This document shows, in pieces, positions 8,834 through 18,418 of a stretch of DNA of 64,000 nt (its first letter is position 1; each line of letters starts with the position of its first letter). The position numbers were made by a program, and so were the translations under genes. The notes under the pieces are model-generated. The model did not search any database and had not been told where the DNA came from. It was given only the letters and a program-made list of their open reading frames with translations. The DNA comes from Nostoc sp. CENA543 (GTDB lineage: Bacteria; Cyanobacteriota; Cyanobacteriia; Cyanobacteriales; Nostocaceae): positions 3,658,001 to 3,722,000 of the forward strand of contig NZ_CP023278.1 in NCBI RefSeq assembly GCF_002896875.1, written 5' to 3'.

Positions 8834-9655
8834 ATGACTAATCCTACTGATTTACTTCATCGCCGCTATGGTGTAGACGCATTTAATGCAGATATTCCTT
8901 GGAATGAGACAATATCTAATTTGCTCTCTCACCGTTCCATCCGCGCTTACCTGAGTGATCCTCTACCAACAAACACTCTGGAAACTTTGATAGCAGCTGC
9001 ACAATCAGCATCTACTTCTTCTAATCTCCAGACTTGGAGTGTAGTTGCTGTTCAAGATACGACACGCAAAGAGAAGTTATCACAGTTGGCGAATAACCAA
9101 GCTCATATTCGCCAGTGTCCTTTATTTTTGGTGTGGTTAGCAGATTTGGCAAGATTAACATACATTGCGGAAAATCAAGGATTACCCCATGAAGGTTTGA
9201 ATTACCTGGAAATGTTTCTGATGGCGGCTATTGATGCCACATTAGCAGCACAAAATGCTGCGATCGCTGCTGAATCTTTGGGTTTGGGAACAGTCTACAT
9301 TGGTGCATTACGTAATCGTCCAGAAGCAGTAGCAGAGGTTTTGAATTTACCACCCCATGTTGTTGCGGTGTTTGGGTTATGTGTGGGTTATGCAGATTCA
9401 TCTATTAATGTAGAAGTGAAACCACGTTTACCCCAAGCGGCGGTATTACATCGGGAGACTTATCAGTTAGAAACACAAAAACAGGAAATTGAACTGTATA
9501 ACCAAATCATGAAACAATTTTACAGTTCTCAACAGATGAATGTTGGTGGTGATTGGTCAGAACATTCAGCTAAACGCATAGCATTTCCTGAATCTCTATC
9601 GGGACGCGATCGCCTGCGAGAAGCCTTGAACAATCTGGGGTTTGAATTGCGTTAA
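8834..9655 (+). CDS. NfsA/FRP-like nitroreductase (FMN-dependent NAD(P)H oxidoreductase)
   Basis: 273 residues with the nitroreductase fold. HRSIRAYLSDPLP near residue 32 holds the FMN-phosphate-binding arginines, and AAQSASTSSNLQTWSV near 56 is the second FMN loop. GLGTVYIGALRN near 155 and a C-terminal KPRLPQAAVLHRE are typical of the NfsA subfamily. Such enzymes reduce nitroaromatics, quinones or flavins using NADPH. The true substrate here cannot be read from sequence. It may be co-transcribed with the small frame upstream. The next gene converges on it. Confidence 0.85.
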   Translation: MTNPTDLLHRRYGVDAFNADIPWNETISNLLSHRSIRAYLSDPLPTNTLETLIAAAQSASTSSNLQTWSVVAVQDTTRKEKLSQLANNQAHIRQCPLFLVWLADLARLTYIAENQGLPHEGLNYLEMFLMAAIDATLAAQNAAIAAESLGLGTVYIGALRNRPEAVAEVLNLPPHVVAVFGLCVGYADSSINVEVKPRLPQAAVLHRETYQLETQKQEIELYNQIMKQFYSSQQMNVGGDWSEHSAKRIAFPESLSGRDRLREALNNLGFELR

Positions 9656-9682
9656 CAAAGTGCTTTTAGCATTGCATGGGTA

Positions 9683-9711
9683 TGGGATGAATTTAAACAC
9701 AAATCATCCCA
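9683..9711. terminator. Possible bidirectional terminator hairpin
   Basis: TGGGATGA (9683-9690) and TCATCCCA (9704-9711) are a perfect 8-bp inverted repeat with a 13-nt AT-rich loop. It lies between the converging nitroreductase and SDR genes. No T run follows on either strand, so it is a weak candidate. Confidence 0.3.
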
Positions 9712-9742
9712 CTAACTCATAGCACCGAATTTTGAATTGATC

Positions 9743-10492
9743 TTACCGTTCTTGCTGAGTCGGTCGAATCAGAATTTCATTCACATTCACATGGGGTGGC
9801 TGAGTTACCGCATAGGCGATCGCATTGGCGATATCTTCACTTTGCAGTGGTGTAATGGCTTTTAATCGTTCTTCAACATTTTTCTTCGCTACGGGATCGG
9901 TGACATGATTGTTGATTTCCGTCTCCACCAAACCAGGCTCAATCACCGTGATACGGATGTTATCTTTTAACACTTCCTGGCGTAATGCTTCGGAGATAGC
10001 ATTAACTCCCCATTTAGTGGCATTATATATCCCAACACCTGCACGAGCTATGCGTCCAGCTACTGATGAGATATTGACGATGTGACCACTACCTTGGGCT
10101 TGGAAAATGGGTAAAACAGCATGGGTAGTATAAAGCACACCAAAAACATTGACATCAAACATTCGCCGCCAGTCAGCAGTGTTACCGCCAGCAATATTAC
10201 CAGTTAATGCCACACCTGCATTGTTCACTAGAATATCCACTCGTCCTAACTCTGCATTTGTTTTGTGGATGAGGTTGTTAGCTTGGGTTTCGTCGGTAAC
10301 GTCAGTCACAATAGGTAAGGCTTCACCACCATTTTCAGTAATGCGTTTTGCTAATGCAGTCAAGCGATCGCCTCTTCTGGCTGCAATCACTACTTTGGCT
10401 CCTTCTGCGGCTAAAGCGATCGCTGTAGCTTCTCCAATTCCTGAAGAAGCACCGGTAACAATAGCTATCTTATTCTCTAGTTTACTTGTCAT
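9743..10492 (-). CDS. Short-chain dehydrogenase/reductase
   Basis: 249 residues of classical SDR. The cofactor site TGASSGIG is near residue 14, with AARRGDR after the second strand, which suggests NADP(H). LVNNAGVA is near 87, and the catalytic set is Ser in NISSVAG plus YNATK near 155. The overall pattern, with IEPGLVETEINNHV and a C-terminal VNEILIRPTQQ, resembles YdfG/clavulanate-dehydrogenase-like SDRs that reduce aldehydes or 3-hydroxy acids. The start is the ATG of MTSKLENK. Another gene on the same strand lies about 300 bp upstream behind its own terminator, so this gene probably has its own promoter. Confidence 0.88.
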   Translation of the reverse strand: MTSKLENKIAIVTGASSGIGEATAIALAAEGAKVVIAARRGDRLTALAKRITENGGEALPIVTDVTDETQANNLIHKTNAELGRVDILVNNAGVALTGNIAGGNTADWRRMFDVNVFGVLYTTHAVLPIFQAQGSGHIVNISSVAGRIARAGVGIYNATKWGVNAISEALRQEVLKDNIRITVIEPGLVETEINNHVTDPVAKKNVEERLKAITPLQSEDIANAIAYAVTQPPHVNVNEILIRPTQQER

Positions 10493-10684
10493 AATTTACT
10501 CCTGAATCATTTACAATGCCATACTTTAGGAGGATTGATTTCATTTTTTGAATCTATAAATTTGTGTTTATCTTAATTATTTATGCTTGGCTAACTTACC
10601 TAGTTAATCATAAGAAATTAAGAAAAATATGGCAATTAATTATGATTATTTGAGGTTTAGTAAATTAAGATTCCAGATGTCAAC

Positions 10685-10718
10685 AAAAAATATAGGCATA
10701 TTCCTCAATATACCTATA
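10685..10718 (-). terminator. Rho-independent terminator of the thioredoxin-fold gene
   Basis: Read on the minus strand, TATAGGTATATT, loop GAGG and AATATGCCTATA form a 12-bp stem with one G-U pair, followed at once by TTTTTTG. It lies about 75 bp beyond the stop at 10791, which fits termination of that gene before the SDR gene. Confidence 0.7.
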
Positions 10719-10790
10719 TTTATCAACAAATGAGGAAGGTGAAGACTAGAGAAATATTCTAATTCAAGAACAGGAAGTAGTAAGGATTCT

Positions 10791-11390
10791 TCAAACTGCG
10801 ATCGCTGGATTTTGGAAATATAGAGGTTCATTTCCTGGCTTCCATTTGATGTTACAACCAATGCTAGGTTTCTGCTCTCGGTCTACATCTCGACCAGCTA
10901 AAACAGCTGCGATCGCAGCCCGCAAATCTTTGCCAGTTACAGGGATACCATTTTGCGGACGGCTATCGTCTAACTGTCCACGATAGACAAGTTTGCGGTT
11001 TTCATCAAACAAAAAGAAGTCAGGAGTACAAGCAGCAAAAAAATCTTTAGCCGTCTTTTGTGTCTCATCAAATAGCAGAGGATAAGTTAAATCTAATTCC
11101 TGTGCAAAAACTTTTAAAAATTCCGGTGCATCATCGGGATGAGTATTAACATCATTGGCACTAATCGCCACAATTCCCAGGTTACTTTGTGCATAGTCCT
11201 TCCCTAGTTGAGCTAATTCCAACTTAATATGCTGCACAAAAGGACAATGGCGGCTCAAAAATATGACCAACAAAGCTTTCTTATGATCGAAATCTGAGAG
11301 ACTAACTATCTTACTAGAAACCACATCCGGTAAATAAAAATCAGGTGCTAAAGTACCCAAAGGTAACATTGTCGAAACAGTTCTCACCAT
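10791..11390 (-). CDS. Thioredoxin-fold (AhpC/TSA-like) redoxin
   Basis: 199 residues with a redoxin fold: LGTLAPDFYLPDV at the N-terminus and FLSRHCPFVQHI near 45. The latter gives a single CPF cysteine rather than a CxxC pair. AISANDVNTHPDD follows in the middle, then TPDFFLFDENRKLVYRGQLD and a terminal SIGCNIKWKPGNEP. This pattern belongs to a conserved thioredoxin-family group related to one-cysteine peroxiredoxins and found in many bacteria. Its reductant and substrate are unknown. The dioxygenase gene is 72 bp upstream on the same strand, so the two may be co-transcribed. A terminator follows the gene. Confidence 0.8.
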   Translation of the reverse strand: MVRTVSTMLPLGTLAPDFYLPDVVSSKIVSLSDFDHKKALLVIFLSRHCPFVQHIKLELAQLGKDYAQSNLGIVAISANDVNTHPDDAPEFLKVFAQELDLTYPLLFDETQKTAKDFFAACTPDFFLFDENRKLVYRGQLDDSRPQNGIPVTGKDLRAAIAAVLAGRDVDREQKPSIGCNIKWKPGNEPLYFQNPAIAV

Positions 11391-11462
11391 AAAACATCAA
11401 TCCTTACTTAAATCCTGAAACTTTGCGTACCTCTGCGTCGCTTTGCGTTCCTAAAACAGAAC

Positions 11463-12377
11463 TTAAACAGCTACAGCTAGACGCTTGTTATAAGCCGAAG
11501 CATCTCCTTTGATAGCCTGACTCTGTTTACCATCAATACCAACCGGAATATCACCCACAATAGTGACTCTCTGCACACGACGAGGTTGATTACCATAATC
11601 GGCAATAGCATAGTGTTGAGTGGCGCGATTATCCCAAAATGCCACATCGCCCACTTTCCAACGCCAACGCACCGTATTCTCAGGACGTGTCACATAAGAC
11701 TGCAACAGTCGGATAATATCATCAGATTCAGTGGTGGATAATCCCCGAATCTGACGCACAAACCCACCGATAAATAATCCCCGTTCTCCAGATTCAGGAT
11801 GCACTCGCACTACTGGGTGTAAAGTCTCATATACAGTTGATGTAAAAACTTTGCGATAGGCTTTAAGTTCATCAGACAGATTAACTGCTGCTTCTGCATA
11901 GTCATAGGCGTTGCTATGAACAGCCCAGAGTTCATCTGCAATTCTACGCAGGTGTTCTGGTAAATCTTGATATGCCGTTACAGAATTAGCCCAAATAGTA
12001 TCGCCACCATAGGGAGGAATTTCCAAGGCTCGTAAGACAGAACCCAGAGGAGGACGGTCTACAAAAGTTACATCAGTATGCCAATTATTTGCACGAGCAG
12101 CAGTTTTCCCATAATCTAAGTCCAAAACCTCTGGATGTTCTGTCAAAGATGGAACTGTCGGATGCGCTGTAGTTATTTCTCCAAAACGGCGCGCAAAAGC
12201 TACTTGTCCATTAGCATCAAGGTTTTGATTACGGAAGAAAATTACCTTGTATTGGATGAGAGCCTGACGAATTTCGTGGATAATGTCGTCACTAAGATTT
12301 GCACTCAAATCAATTCCTAAAATTTTCGCGCCAATGCGTCCAGCAATTGGTTTAATTTCCAAATGTTGATAAGTCAT
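11463..12377 (-). CDS. TauD/AtsK-like Fe(II)/2-oxoglutarate dioxygenase
   Basis: 304 residues, normal for TauD-family enzymes, which release sulfite or sulfate from taurine, alkanesulfonates or alkyl sulfates. The Fe(II) triad is visible as His100-x-Asp102 (WHTDVTF) and His255 (NRATQHYA). Arginines 266/267 or 270 are the likely 2-oxoglutarate contacts. NNWHTDVTFVDRPPLGSVL and GGDTIWAN recall alkylsulfatase AtsK, so alkyl sulfates may be the substrate. The gene lies within 2.2 kb of SsuB and SsuC, which supports a role in sulfur scavenging. A GGTGGG-GAGTA-CCCACC hairpin sits in the leader about 40 bp before the start. Confidence 0.87.
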   Translation of the reverse strand: MTYQHLEIKPIAGRIGAKILGIDLSANLSDDIIHEIRQALIQYKVIFFRNQNLDANGQVAFARRFGEITTAHPTVPSLTEHPEVLDLDYGKTAARANNWHTDVTFVDRPPLGSVLRALEIPPYGGDTIWANSVTAYQDLPEHLRRIADELWAVHSNAYDYAEAAVNLSDELKAYRKVFTSTVYETLHPVVRVHPESGERGLFIGGFVRQIRGLSTTESDDIIRLLQSYVTRPENTVRWRWKVGDVAFWDNRATQHYAIADYGNQPRRVQRVTIVGDIPVGIDGKQSQAIKGDASAYNKRLAVAV

Positions 12378-13050
12378 CGTTCATCCCCAGTCATATAAGT
12401 TTTTTCATTAAGTGAAGGTGGGGAGTACCCACCATTGGCGTAAATGTCAGTGAGGGAGAGCATCAGGTACAAAAATTGATATTAAGCGCGGTTATTCGTC
12501 GCTCAGTATGTTTTGCTTGTTGTTCAAGCTGTCCATCTGGTGTGTTTGTGGTGTACTGCTACTAGAACAGTAAATACTGTTTGTCTATCGTTTTATCGTG
12601 GATTAGCTCTATATTATTACACAGCACTATTCACAGCACAAGTGCTTAGGCAATAAAATATCTGGGCAGCAAAATCTCAGGTTATCTAATTATTAGTTAA
12701 TCTAATATAAAAATCATCTCCCTAGCATTGCAGCAATTAATGGGCAACAAGAACTTAAGTTACACTATACCTTCTTGCCGGATTATATTTAGTATGCTAA
12801 CTTTATGAATAACTAAATTTAAGTATTGCTAAAGTTATGCGAAAATTGCTAAAGAAGTAGTTCAAGTAGCTAACTAATTTTAGGTTTTTGATTTGTAGGG
12901 GCGGGTTTTGAGAGACATTCATGTTGGCAAAACAAATATCTTTTCAAACCTGCCTTGACTTTAGATTCAATCCAAAATTTAAAATCTAAAATTCGGATGG
13001 TCAATTTTTCAGCCAATTAATAGTTTTCAGTCCTTTCTCGGAAAATACTG
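12378..13050. other. Divergent intergenic region with hairpins
   Basis: About 670 bp between the divergent dioxygenase and MFS genes. It holds a 6-bp perfect hairpin (12417-12433) in the dioxygenase leader. It also holds an imperfect palindromic repeat of the GGGCGGGTT type at about 12898-12957 and short AAATTTAAAATCTAAAAT repeats just after that. No ORF was recognised. Promoters for both genes should lie here. Confidence 0.45.
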
Positions 13051-14370
13051 GTGCAAAAAATTAGTAACGAAAATCGTGAAGTAAACAAACTCTTGTTTAC
13101 TTCTTTGCATCTTCCACCTGCTCTGAAATCTCCAAATGTTTGTTGTTTTGTCATTGGAGAGAGTATTTCTTTTTTTGGCTCTTGGATGACTCAAATAGCC
13201 CTCGTGTGGATGGTGTATCAAATCACTAACTCAGCCATGTTAGTAGGTGTAGTTGGATTTACAAATCAATTTATGGGGTTGATTATTACACCATTAGTAG
13301 GCGTGTTATTGGATCGTTGGAATTTAAGATACGTATTACTTATTACACAGTTAGTATCTATTTTGCTTTCTGCTACTCTAGCATTTCTAACTACTAATGG
13401 TCATCTCACCGTTACGTGGATTATTATCGTTGGCATTATGCAAGGTACAGTCAAAGCTTTTGATTTACCTGCTCGTCTTGTTACTATTCCTAGATTGGTA
13501 GATAACAAAGCAGATACTTATAGTGCGATTGCAATTCATTCTTTTTTAATTAATACAGCCAAATTTGTCAGTCCCATGATTGGGGGATTTCTACTGGCTC
13601 GATATGGGGCTGCTTCTTGCTTTTTAGTTGATAGCATTAGTTGTCTACCATTTATTTCTGTTGTATTAACAGCCCAAATCAAATCAGTTGAACATAATCC
13701 TTCACTAAAGAAAACAAATATTTTTCAAAATTTACGAGAGGGGTTTGTATTTGCTTATAATTTCCTCCCTATCAGATATGTTTTAATCCTACAAATCGTA
13801 ATTTGTTTCATGGTTATGACCCATGTTAATCTCATACCCGTATTTGTGAGGGAAACTTTAAATGGCAGTGCAGAAACTTTGGGTTTTTTGATGACAGCTT
13901 CCGCACTAGGTTCAATAATCGCTGGAATTTATCTAATTTTAATGAAGGAAGCTACAAAATTAATCAAAATTATAGCGTTCTCCTCTACAATCTTAGGCTT
14001 AAGTTTAATAATTTTCTCTCGTACTCAGAATTTACCAAATTCTTTAATCTTGATCCTCATTGTGGGGATGATGAATACGCTCACATTGGCAGCTATCAGC
14101 AACTTTGTGCAATTAGTTTTAGTCGATGAAAATAAACGAGGTAGAGTCACTAGTATTTTCACGACGGGTTTTTTGGGAATATTACCTTTTGGTAATTTAT
14201 TTTTTGGTTGGCTTTCCAGTAGCATAGGTGTCAATAATGCTCTATTTTTTGGTGGTGTATGTTGTTTAATTGGAGCTTATATTTTTATCAAAAATTTACC
14301 CAAGATTAAGAATATAGTGCTTTCAGTGTATTTAGAAAACGGCGTGATTTCTACATTAAAGTCAAATTAG
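13051..14370 (+). CDS. MFS transporter, EntS/MFS_3-like
   Basis: 439 residues with about twelve hydrophobic segments. The MFS signature between TM2 and TM3 is present as GVLLDRWNLRYVLL, and SFFGSWMTQIALVWMVYQIT at the N-terminus is typical of the enterobactin-exporter-like MFS_3 group. Such proteins export siderophores, drugs or other small molecules. The substrate here is unknown. The start is GTG at 13051, with GGA eight bases before it. The gene converges on ssuB and is divergent from the dioxygenase, so it has its own promoter. Membership in the sulfur cluster is only by position. Confidence 0.85.
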   Translation: MQKISNENREVNKLLFTSLHLPPALKSPNVCCFVIGESISFFGSWMTQIALVWMVYQITNSAMLVGVVGFTNQFMGLIITPLVGVLLDRWNLRYVLLITQLVSILLSATLAFLTTNGHLTVTWIIIVGIMQGTVKAFDLPARLVTIPRLVDNKADTYSAIAIHSFLINTAKFVSPMIGGFLLARYGAASCFLVDSISCLPFISVVLTAQIKSVEHNPSLKKTNIFQNLREGFVFAYNFLPIRYVLILQIVICFMVMTHVNLIPVFVRETLNGSAETLGFLMTASALGSIIAGIYLILMKEATKLIKIIAFSSTILGLSLIIFSRTQNLPNSLILILIVGMMNTLTLAAISNFVQLVLVDENKRGRVTSIFTTGFLGILPFGNLFFGWLSSSIGVNNALFFGGVCCLIGAYIFIKNLPKIKNIVLSVYLENGVISTLKSN

Positions 14371-14501
14371 CTCAGGGAACTTACAGCAAAACCCCAACTG
14401 CTTAATATAACAGCTAGGGTTAATTTAAAATGCTACTGATTTATTCAAGTTAGAAATTGATTGCTGATCTAAATTGACAAACATCAGCAGATAAATCTTC
14501 C

Positions 14502-15284
14502 TTAATTACTCAATTCTAATAACTGCCTACTGGTATGAACATTTTCTGTTTTCATCACTTGATATAATACAGTTTCTCTAATGTTGATAAACCCATCACT
14601 ACTTCTATCTCTAGGGCGTGGTAAATTCACAGGTAAATCTAAAGCAATTTGTCCTTCTTCAATGAGAATCACTCTGTCTGCTAGTGCTACAGCTTCTTCC
14701 ACATCATGAGTTACTAAAAAGGCTGTAAATCCTCTTTCTTGCCATAAATTTTCAATCAGTTGCTGCATTTCCAAACGAGTCAGAGCGTCTAAAGCTCCTA
14801 GAGGTTCATCAAGCAGTAACAAACGTGGTTGATTCACTAAAGCTCTAGCTAAAGATACCCGTTGGCGTTGTCCTCCAGAAAGTACAGATGGCCATTCTTT
14901 AGCCCTATCTTTGAGTCCAACTTTCTCTAAAGCCCAAAGAGCCTTTTCTTCCCACTTGTCATGCAAGCCTAAACCCACGTTGTCAATCACACTTTTCCAA
15001 GGTAACAATCGAGGATCTTGAAACATGACGCGGATGGAATCACCAAGTTTACGCAATGGCTCTCCATCTAATAGTATGCCGCCACCACTTGCCTTATCCA
15101 AGCCTGATACTAGACGCAACAGAGTGCTTTTACCGCAACCACTACGCCCTACTATTGCGACAAACTCCCCTGCTTTTACTTCTAAATTCAAAGAGTTTAA
15201 GACAGTTTGCTTACCAAAAGCCTTCGTCAAATCTAGAATACTGAGTTGTGTACCTTGCACACTTGCTTGTAAATTTGCCACCAT
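14502..15284 (-). CDS. ssuB: Aliphatic sulfonate ABC transporter ATPase
   Basis: 260 residues. Walker [10 protein letters not shown] is at 46-54, the Q-loop is at [10 protein letters not shown] (87-96), the signature LSGGQRQR is at 135-142, and Walker B LLLLDE at 155-160 is followed by [24 protein letters not shown] holds the H-loop histidine. The [16 protein letters not shown] stretch is characteristic of the SsuB/TauB/NrtD group. It energises import of sulfonates together with the permease 33 bp upstream on the same strand. The C-terminal tail is slightly longer than in short homologues. Sulfonate specificity is inferred from two SsuA-like genes and a dioxygenase nearby. Confidence 0.88.
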   Translation of the reverse strand: MVANLQASVQGTQLSILDLTKAFGKQTVLNSLNLEVKAGEFVAIVGRSGCGKSTLLRLVSGLDKASGGGILLDGEPLRKLGDSIRVMFQDPRLLPWKSVIDNVGLGLHDKWEEKALWALEKVGLKDRAKEWPSVLSGGQRQRVSLARALVNQPRLLLLDEPLGALDALTRLEMQQLIENLWQERGFTAFLVTHDVEEAVALADRVILIEEGQIALDLPVNLPRPRDRSSDGFINIRETVLYQVMKTENVHTSRQLLELSN

Positions 15285-15317
15285 TTTCTAAATCTCCTAC
15301 AATTTCAAGTTGGATAA

Positions 15318-16178
15318 TTATCTTTGTTGATAGTTGGGATTCCATGCCAAAAATTTGGTTTCTAATGTTCTGGCGATGGCATCTGCTAGCTTACCGAGCA
15401 AGGCATAAATCACAATACTCAACACCACAACATCTGTTTGCATGAATTCACGGGCATTCATTGCCATATAACCAATTCCAGAATCAGCCGCTATTGTTTC
15501 TGCCACAATTAGGGTTAACCACATAATCCCTAAAGAGAAACGAACACCGACAAGAATGGAAGATAATGCACCAGGAAAAATTATGTGCCACAAAAGTTGC
15601 GGAGTTTTTAATCCATAAACTTTGCCCATTTCAATTAATCCCGGATCTACACTACGAATACCGTGAAATGTGTTGAGATAAAGCGGGAAGAAAACTCCCA
15701 ATGACACAAGAAATAATCTAGCTTGATCACCAATACCAAACCATAAAATTACCAAGGGAATTGTTGCCAAATTAGGGATAGTACGAAGCATTTGTAAGGA
15801 ACTATCTAACAACTTTTCTGCCACACGAGAAAAGCCGTTGAGTAAGCCTAAACCAAACCCAATACTACCCCCAACTATGAAACCAGATATCGCCCGTGCA
15901 GCACTGATGCCTACGTGATGAAAGAGTTCACCACTAGCAGCTAATTTCAAGGCTGTGAATAATACACCACTAGGTGCAGGCAAAATTCTACTAGAGAGTA
16001 TTCCAAGTCTAGAAGCCGTTTCCCAAAACGTCAGGACTAAAAAAGGCACAATCCAAGGAACTATTTTCTGGACATATGGATGATTAATCAGCCATTTGAG
16101 TGATATGTGGTAGCTTTTGGTATTTCTCAGAGTAATAGTCACGTTGCTGCGCTCCGAATTCAAATTAATATACGGCAA
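15318..16178 (-). CDS. ssuC: Aliphatic sulfonate ABC transporter permease
   Basis: 286 residues with about six membrane spans of the BPD_transp_1 family. The EAA loop that contacts the ATPase reads EMGKVYGLKTPQLLWHIIFP. RILPAPSGVL near the N-terminus and IAADSGIGYMAMNARE near the C-terminus are typical of SsuC/TauC. The frame opens with TTG at 16178. An internal GTG at 16142 with GGAG ten bases upstream may be the true start, which would remove 12 residues. It forms an operon with ssuB 33 bp downstream. No binding protein is in this operon. The two candidates lie on the other strand at 18.4 and 22 kb. Confidence 0.87.
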   Translation of the reverse strand: MPYINLNSERSNVTITLRNTKSYHISLKWLINHPYVQKIVPWIVPFLVLTFWETASRLGILSSRILPAPSGVLFTALKLAASGELFHHVGISAARAISGFIVGGSIGFGLGLLNGFSRVAEKLLDSSLQMLRTIPNLATIPLVILWFGIGDQARLFLVSLGVFFPLYLNTFHGIRSVDPGLIEMGKVYGLKTPQLLWHIIFPGALSSILVGVRFSLGIMWLTLIVAETIAADSGIGYMAMNAREFMQTDVVVLSIVIYALLGKLADAIARTLETKFLAWNPNYQQR

Positions 16179-17394
16179 GGCTTTAGCCTAAAAATTTCAA
16201 ATTTTTAATCCACGTAGAAACATTTAGGCAATTGTATATTTTTTATAAGTCATGAAGAACTCTTGAGGAATGGTGTAGAGTCCGCAGACGAAGATGATTT
16301 TGCCTATAAAATTGACCCCATCTTTGAGGACTTTGTTATTAAATACAGTATATCGACCAATTTACCGTAGATTATAGCCAAAATTTTACACCAAATTCTG
16401 TAAAAAGCAACATTAAAAGATAGGAAGTAGGAAGAAAAAGATTTTGATCAGATTTTATTGATGACATCACACTCTAGGTAGGTAGAACAGGGTAAATATT
16501 TGTAGTTGTTATCAGGGAGAGAGCAAGGAGACAGAGAGCAGGGGGAGAAAAATCCAATGATTATATTTCCTCTGATTAAAGAATTTATTTTCTGGAAGTT
16601 TCTAAATACCCACAAGTTGTGGGCAATACTAATTTTGGACGAAAAGCCTAGATTAATAAACTATTCTGGAAGTTCAAACCAATACTAAGTAGAACGACTC
16701 GAAAAAACCAAACTATGTGAAGTAAGGTAAAAAGATTGGAATCTAGTTCGTAGTAAGGACTTCAGTCCTTATCAGAGGACTAAAGTCCTCTCTACGAGAC
16801 GCTTGCGCGAACACTACAAACCTTGAATTATTTACACCGTTCTACTTACCTAGCTAGTCAAGCTACGAAAGCAGCACCTAAATCCTACTCTTAGCTCGGT
16901 TGTGTTCTGGACTGTTAAAGACTGCAAAATTTGTAAAAAATTATTAGCAAACTTGTTTTGAGGCATACTTGCATTTTTCATAAAGATGTGAGATGCTCTG
17001 TTAAAGAACAAACTACGGTAAATCAATCGATTTAAAGTAGATAATAAAAATACATTACAAGTATCCCATTGACTGACTATTTAGCCAAAGTCAAGAGAGA
17101 TATGATTTGGGCTGATCAAAGACTTTTAAAGTCAAAAATATCGAATTAATTATCTTGTTAGCAAAGACATAAGATAAAGCACAGGAGTCAGAATTTGAGC
17201 TTTATCCTTGTTTTTCACGATGGGATAAATTAGTTTATGGAACTCCCTAGATGAAAAATCATGTAAATGTATTTAGAAGATAAGAATATAGGACTTCAAA
17301 ACATAACTCAACTGGGCTAAGGGAAATTTTGATCACGCCCAATAGTAAACAATCTTCAAATCTAGATTGATGAACTGAACTCAACAATTAATCT
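16179..17394. other. Long divergent intergenic region
   Basis: About 1.2 kb between ssuC and the methyltransferase gene. It contains GGGAGAGAGCAAGGAGACAG-like purine repeats near 16515, a pair of palindromes at 16755-16791, and a GAGACGCTTGCGCGAAC copy at about 16796-16812. A weak 60-codon frame near 16506 is built on the purine repeats and is not credible. The rest is AT-rich with no recognised gene or RNA. Confidence 0.45.
16755..16791. repeat. Twin perfect palindromes
   Basis: AAGGACTTCAGTCCTT (16755-16770) and AGAGGACTAAAGTCCTCT (16774-16791) are two adjacent hairpins sharing the GGACT/AGTCC core. They are followed within 10 bp by a GAGACGC...GCGAAC motif that also occurs near 54080 and, altered, near 23450. 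This looks like a composite palindromic repeat rather than a gene-specific regulator. Confidence 0.6.
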
Positions 17395-18216
17395 ATGACT
17401 CAACTGAAAACACTACCTAGTTACGATCCAACATTATTTGAGGGTGCGGCTGAGGTTTACGCTCAATATAGAACTAAATACCCGCCTGCTGTATTCGATA
17501 AACTAACGGAAATATTTCATCTAAATGGTCAAGGAAGACTGTTAGATTTAGGGACTGGCCCTGGTTTAATAGCTATTCCCCTTAGTAAGAAATTTCAGGA
17601 AGTAGTAGCGATAGATCCTGATGCAGAAATGCTGCGGGAAGCGCAACAACAAGCAGTAAAAGCAGGAGCGAATAATATTACTTGGCTAGAACAAGGTGCA
17701 GAACTGATTAACTCTAGTTTAGGAGTATTTAATCTAGCTACTATTGGTAGAGCTTTTCATTGGATGGAACGGGAACTGGTACTAGAACGCCTGTATGAAT
17801 TATTAACAGAAGATGGAGGAATCGCACTTCTTAATACTGGTGATAATCCTTGGGTAAGTTCCTTACCTTGGAAACAAGCCGCAATTGGAGTTGTGAAAAA
17901 ATGGTTAGGCGAAGAAAGACGCACTGGACAGCGTGGACAAGGTATTCGTAAACCAGTTGATCCTCCGCACGAAGTTGTCATTGCTAATTCCCAATTTGCT
18001 CGTCAAGAAGTTTATGAAGTGCCATTTGAAAAGTCTTGGACAGTCTCTAGCTATATTGGCTATCTATACACTACAGCTTTCTCCTTGAAAATTTTCTATG
18101 GCGAGCAAACGGAAGCTTTTGAAGCAGATATCACAGAAGCATTACTAGCAGTTGAGCCTTCTGGAGAATTTAAAGAAGAATTGACAGCAACAATTCATGT
18201 TGTTTGGAAACATTGA
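17395..18216 (+). CDS. Class I SAM-dependent methyltransferase
   Basis: 273 residues. Motif I is LLDLGTGPGLIAIPL near residue 49, followed by the acidic end of strand 2 in VVAIDPDAEML. The order N-terminal helix, Rossmann core and C-terminal cap fits Methyltransf_11/25 enzymes. YAQYRTKYPPAVFDKL near the N-terminus is a signature of small-molecule methyltransferases annotated as trans-aconitate or ubiquinone-type. The substrate is unknown. It is the first of four plus-strand genes in the sulfur block, but a 123-bp inverted-repeat element separates it from ssuA. Confidence 0.85.
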   Translation: MTQLKTLPSYDPTLFEGAAEVYAQYRTKYPPAVFDKLTEIFHLNGQGRLLDLGTGPGLIAIPLSKKFQEVVAIDPDAEMLREAQQQAVKAGANNITWLEQGAELINSSLGVFNLATIGRAFHWMERELVLERLYELLTEDGGIALLNTGDNPWVSSLPWKQAAIGVVKKWLGEERRTGQRGQGIRKPVDPPHEVVIANSQFARQEVYEVPFEKSWTVSSYIGYLYTTAFSLKIFYGEQTEAFEADITEALLAVEPSGEFKEELTATIHVVWKH

Positions 18217-18248
18217 ATTGCATATTTAGTAGCTTTTTAGAACTATCC

Positions 18249-18371
18249 AGGACTTACGCCAGTGTCACAATCAATGGTAGGTGCGTGACGCTATAAGTCT
18301 TATTACTACGTTCAAATCGTTTCGCAGCGTCACACACCCTACATAAAAAATATGCCAGTTGCGTAAGTCCT
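18249..18371. mobile_element. MITE-like inverted-repeat element
   Basis: Perfect 11-bp terminal inverted repeats AGGACTTACGC (18249-18259) and GCGTAAGTCCT (18361-18371) enclose a second, imperfect inverted pair (GTAGGTGCGTGACGCT and its counterpart AGCGTCACACACCCTAC). The element is 123 bp long and has no coding capacity. ACTATC occurs on both outer flanks, one base off on the left, and may be a target-site duplication. It fits a non-autonomous MITE. No transposase source is in the window. Confidence 0.65.
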
Positions 18372-18418
18372 ACTATCGTCAACCTCAACATTCAGTAGTT
18401 TTCATCAATCAATCGAAT

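Noticed and set aside
14462-14489. TGCTGAT/ATCAGCA inverted repeat between MFS and ssuB genes as a terminator
   Set aside because: Only 7 bp with a 14-nt loop and no T run. Not strong enough to call.
16506-16688. 60-codon frame between ssuC and the methyltransferase
   Set aside because: Its start is made of GGGAGAGAGCAAGG-type repeats and it has no family, ribosome site or context.
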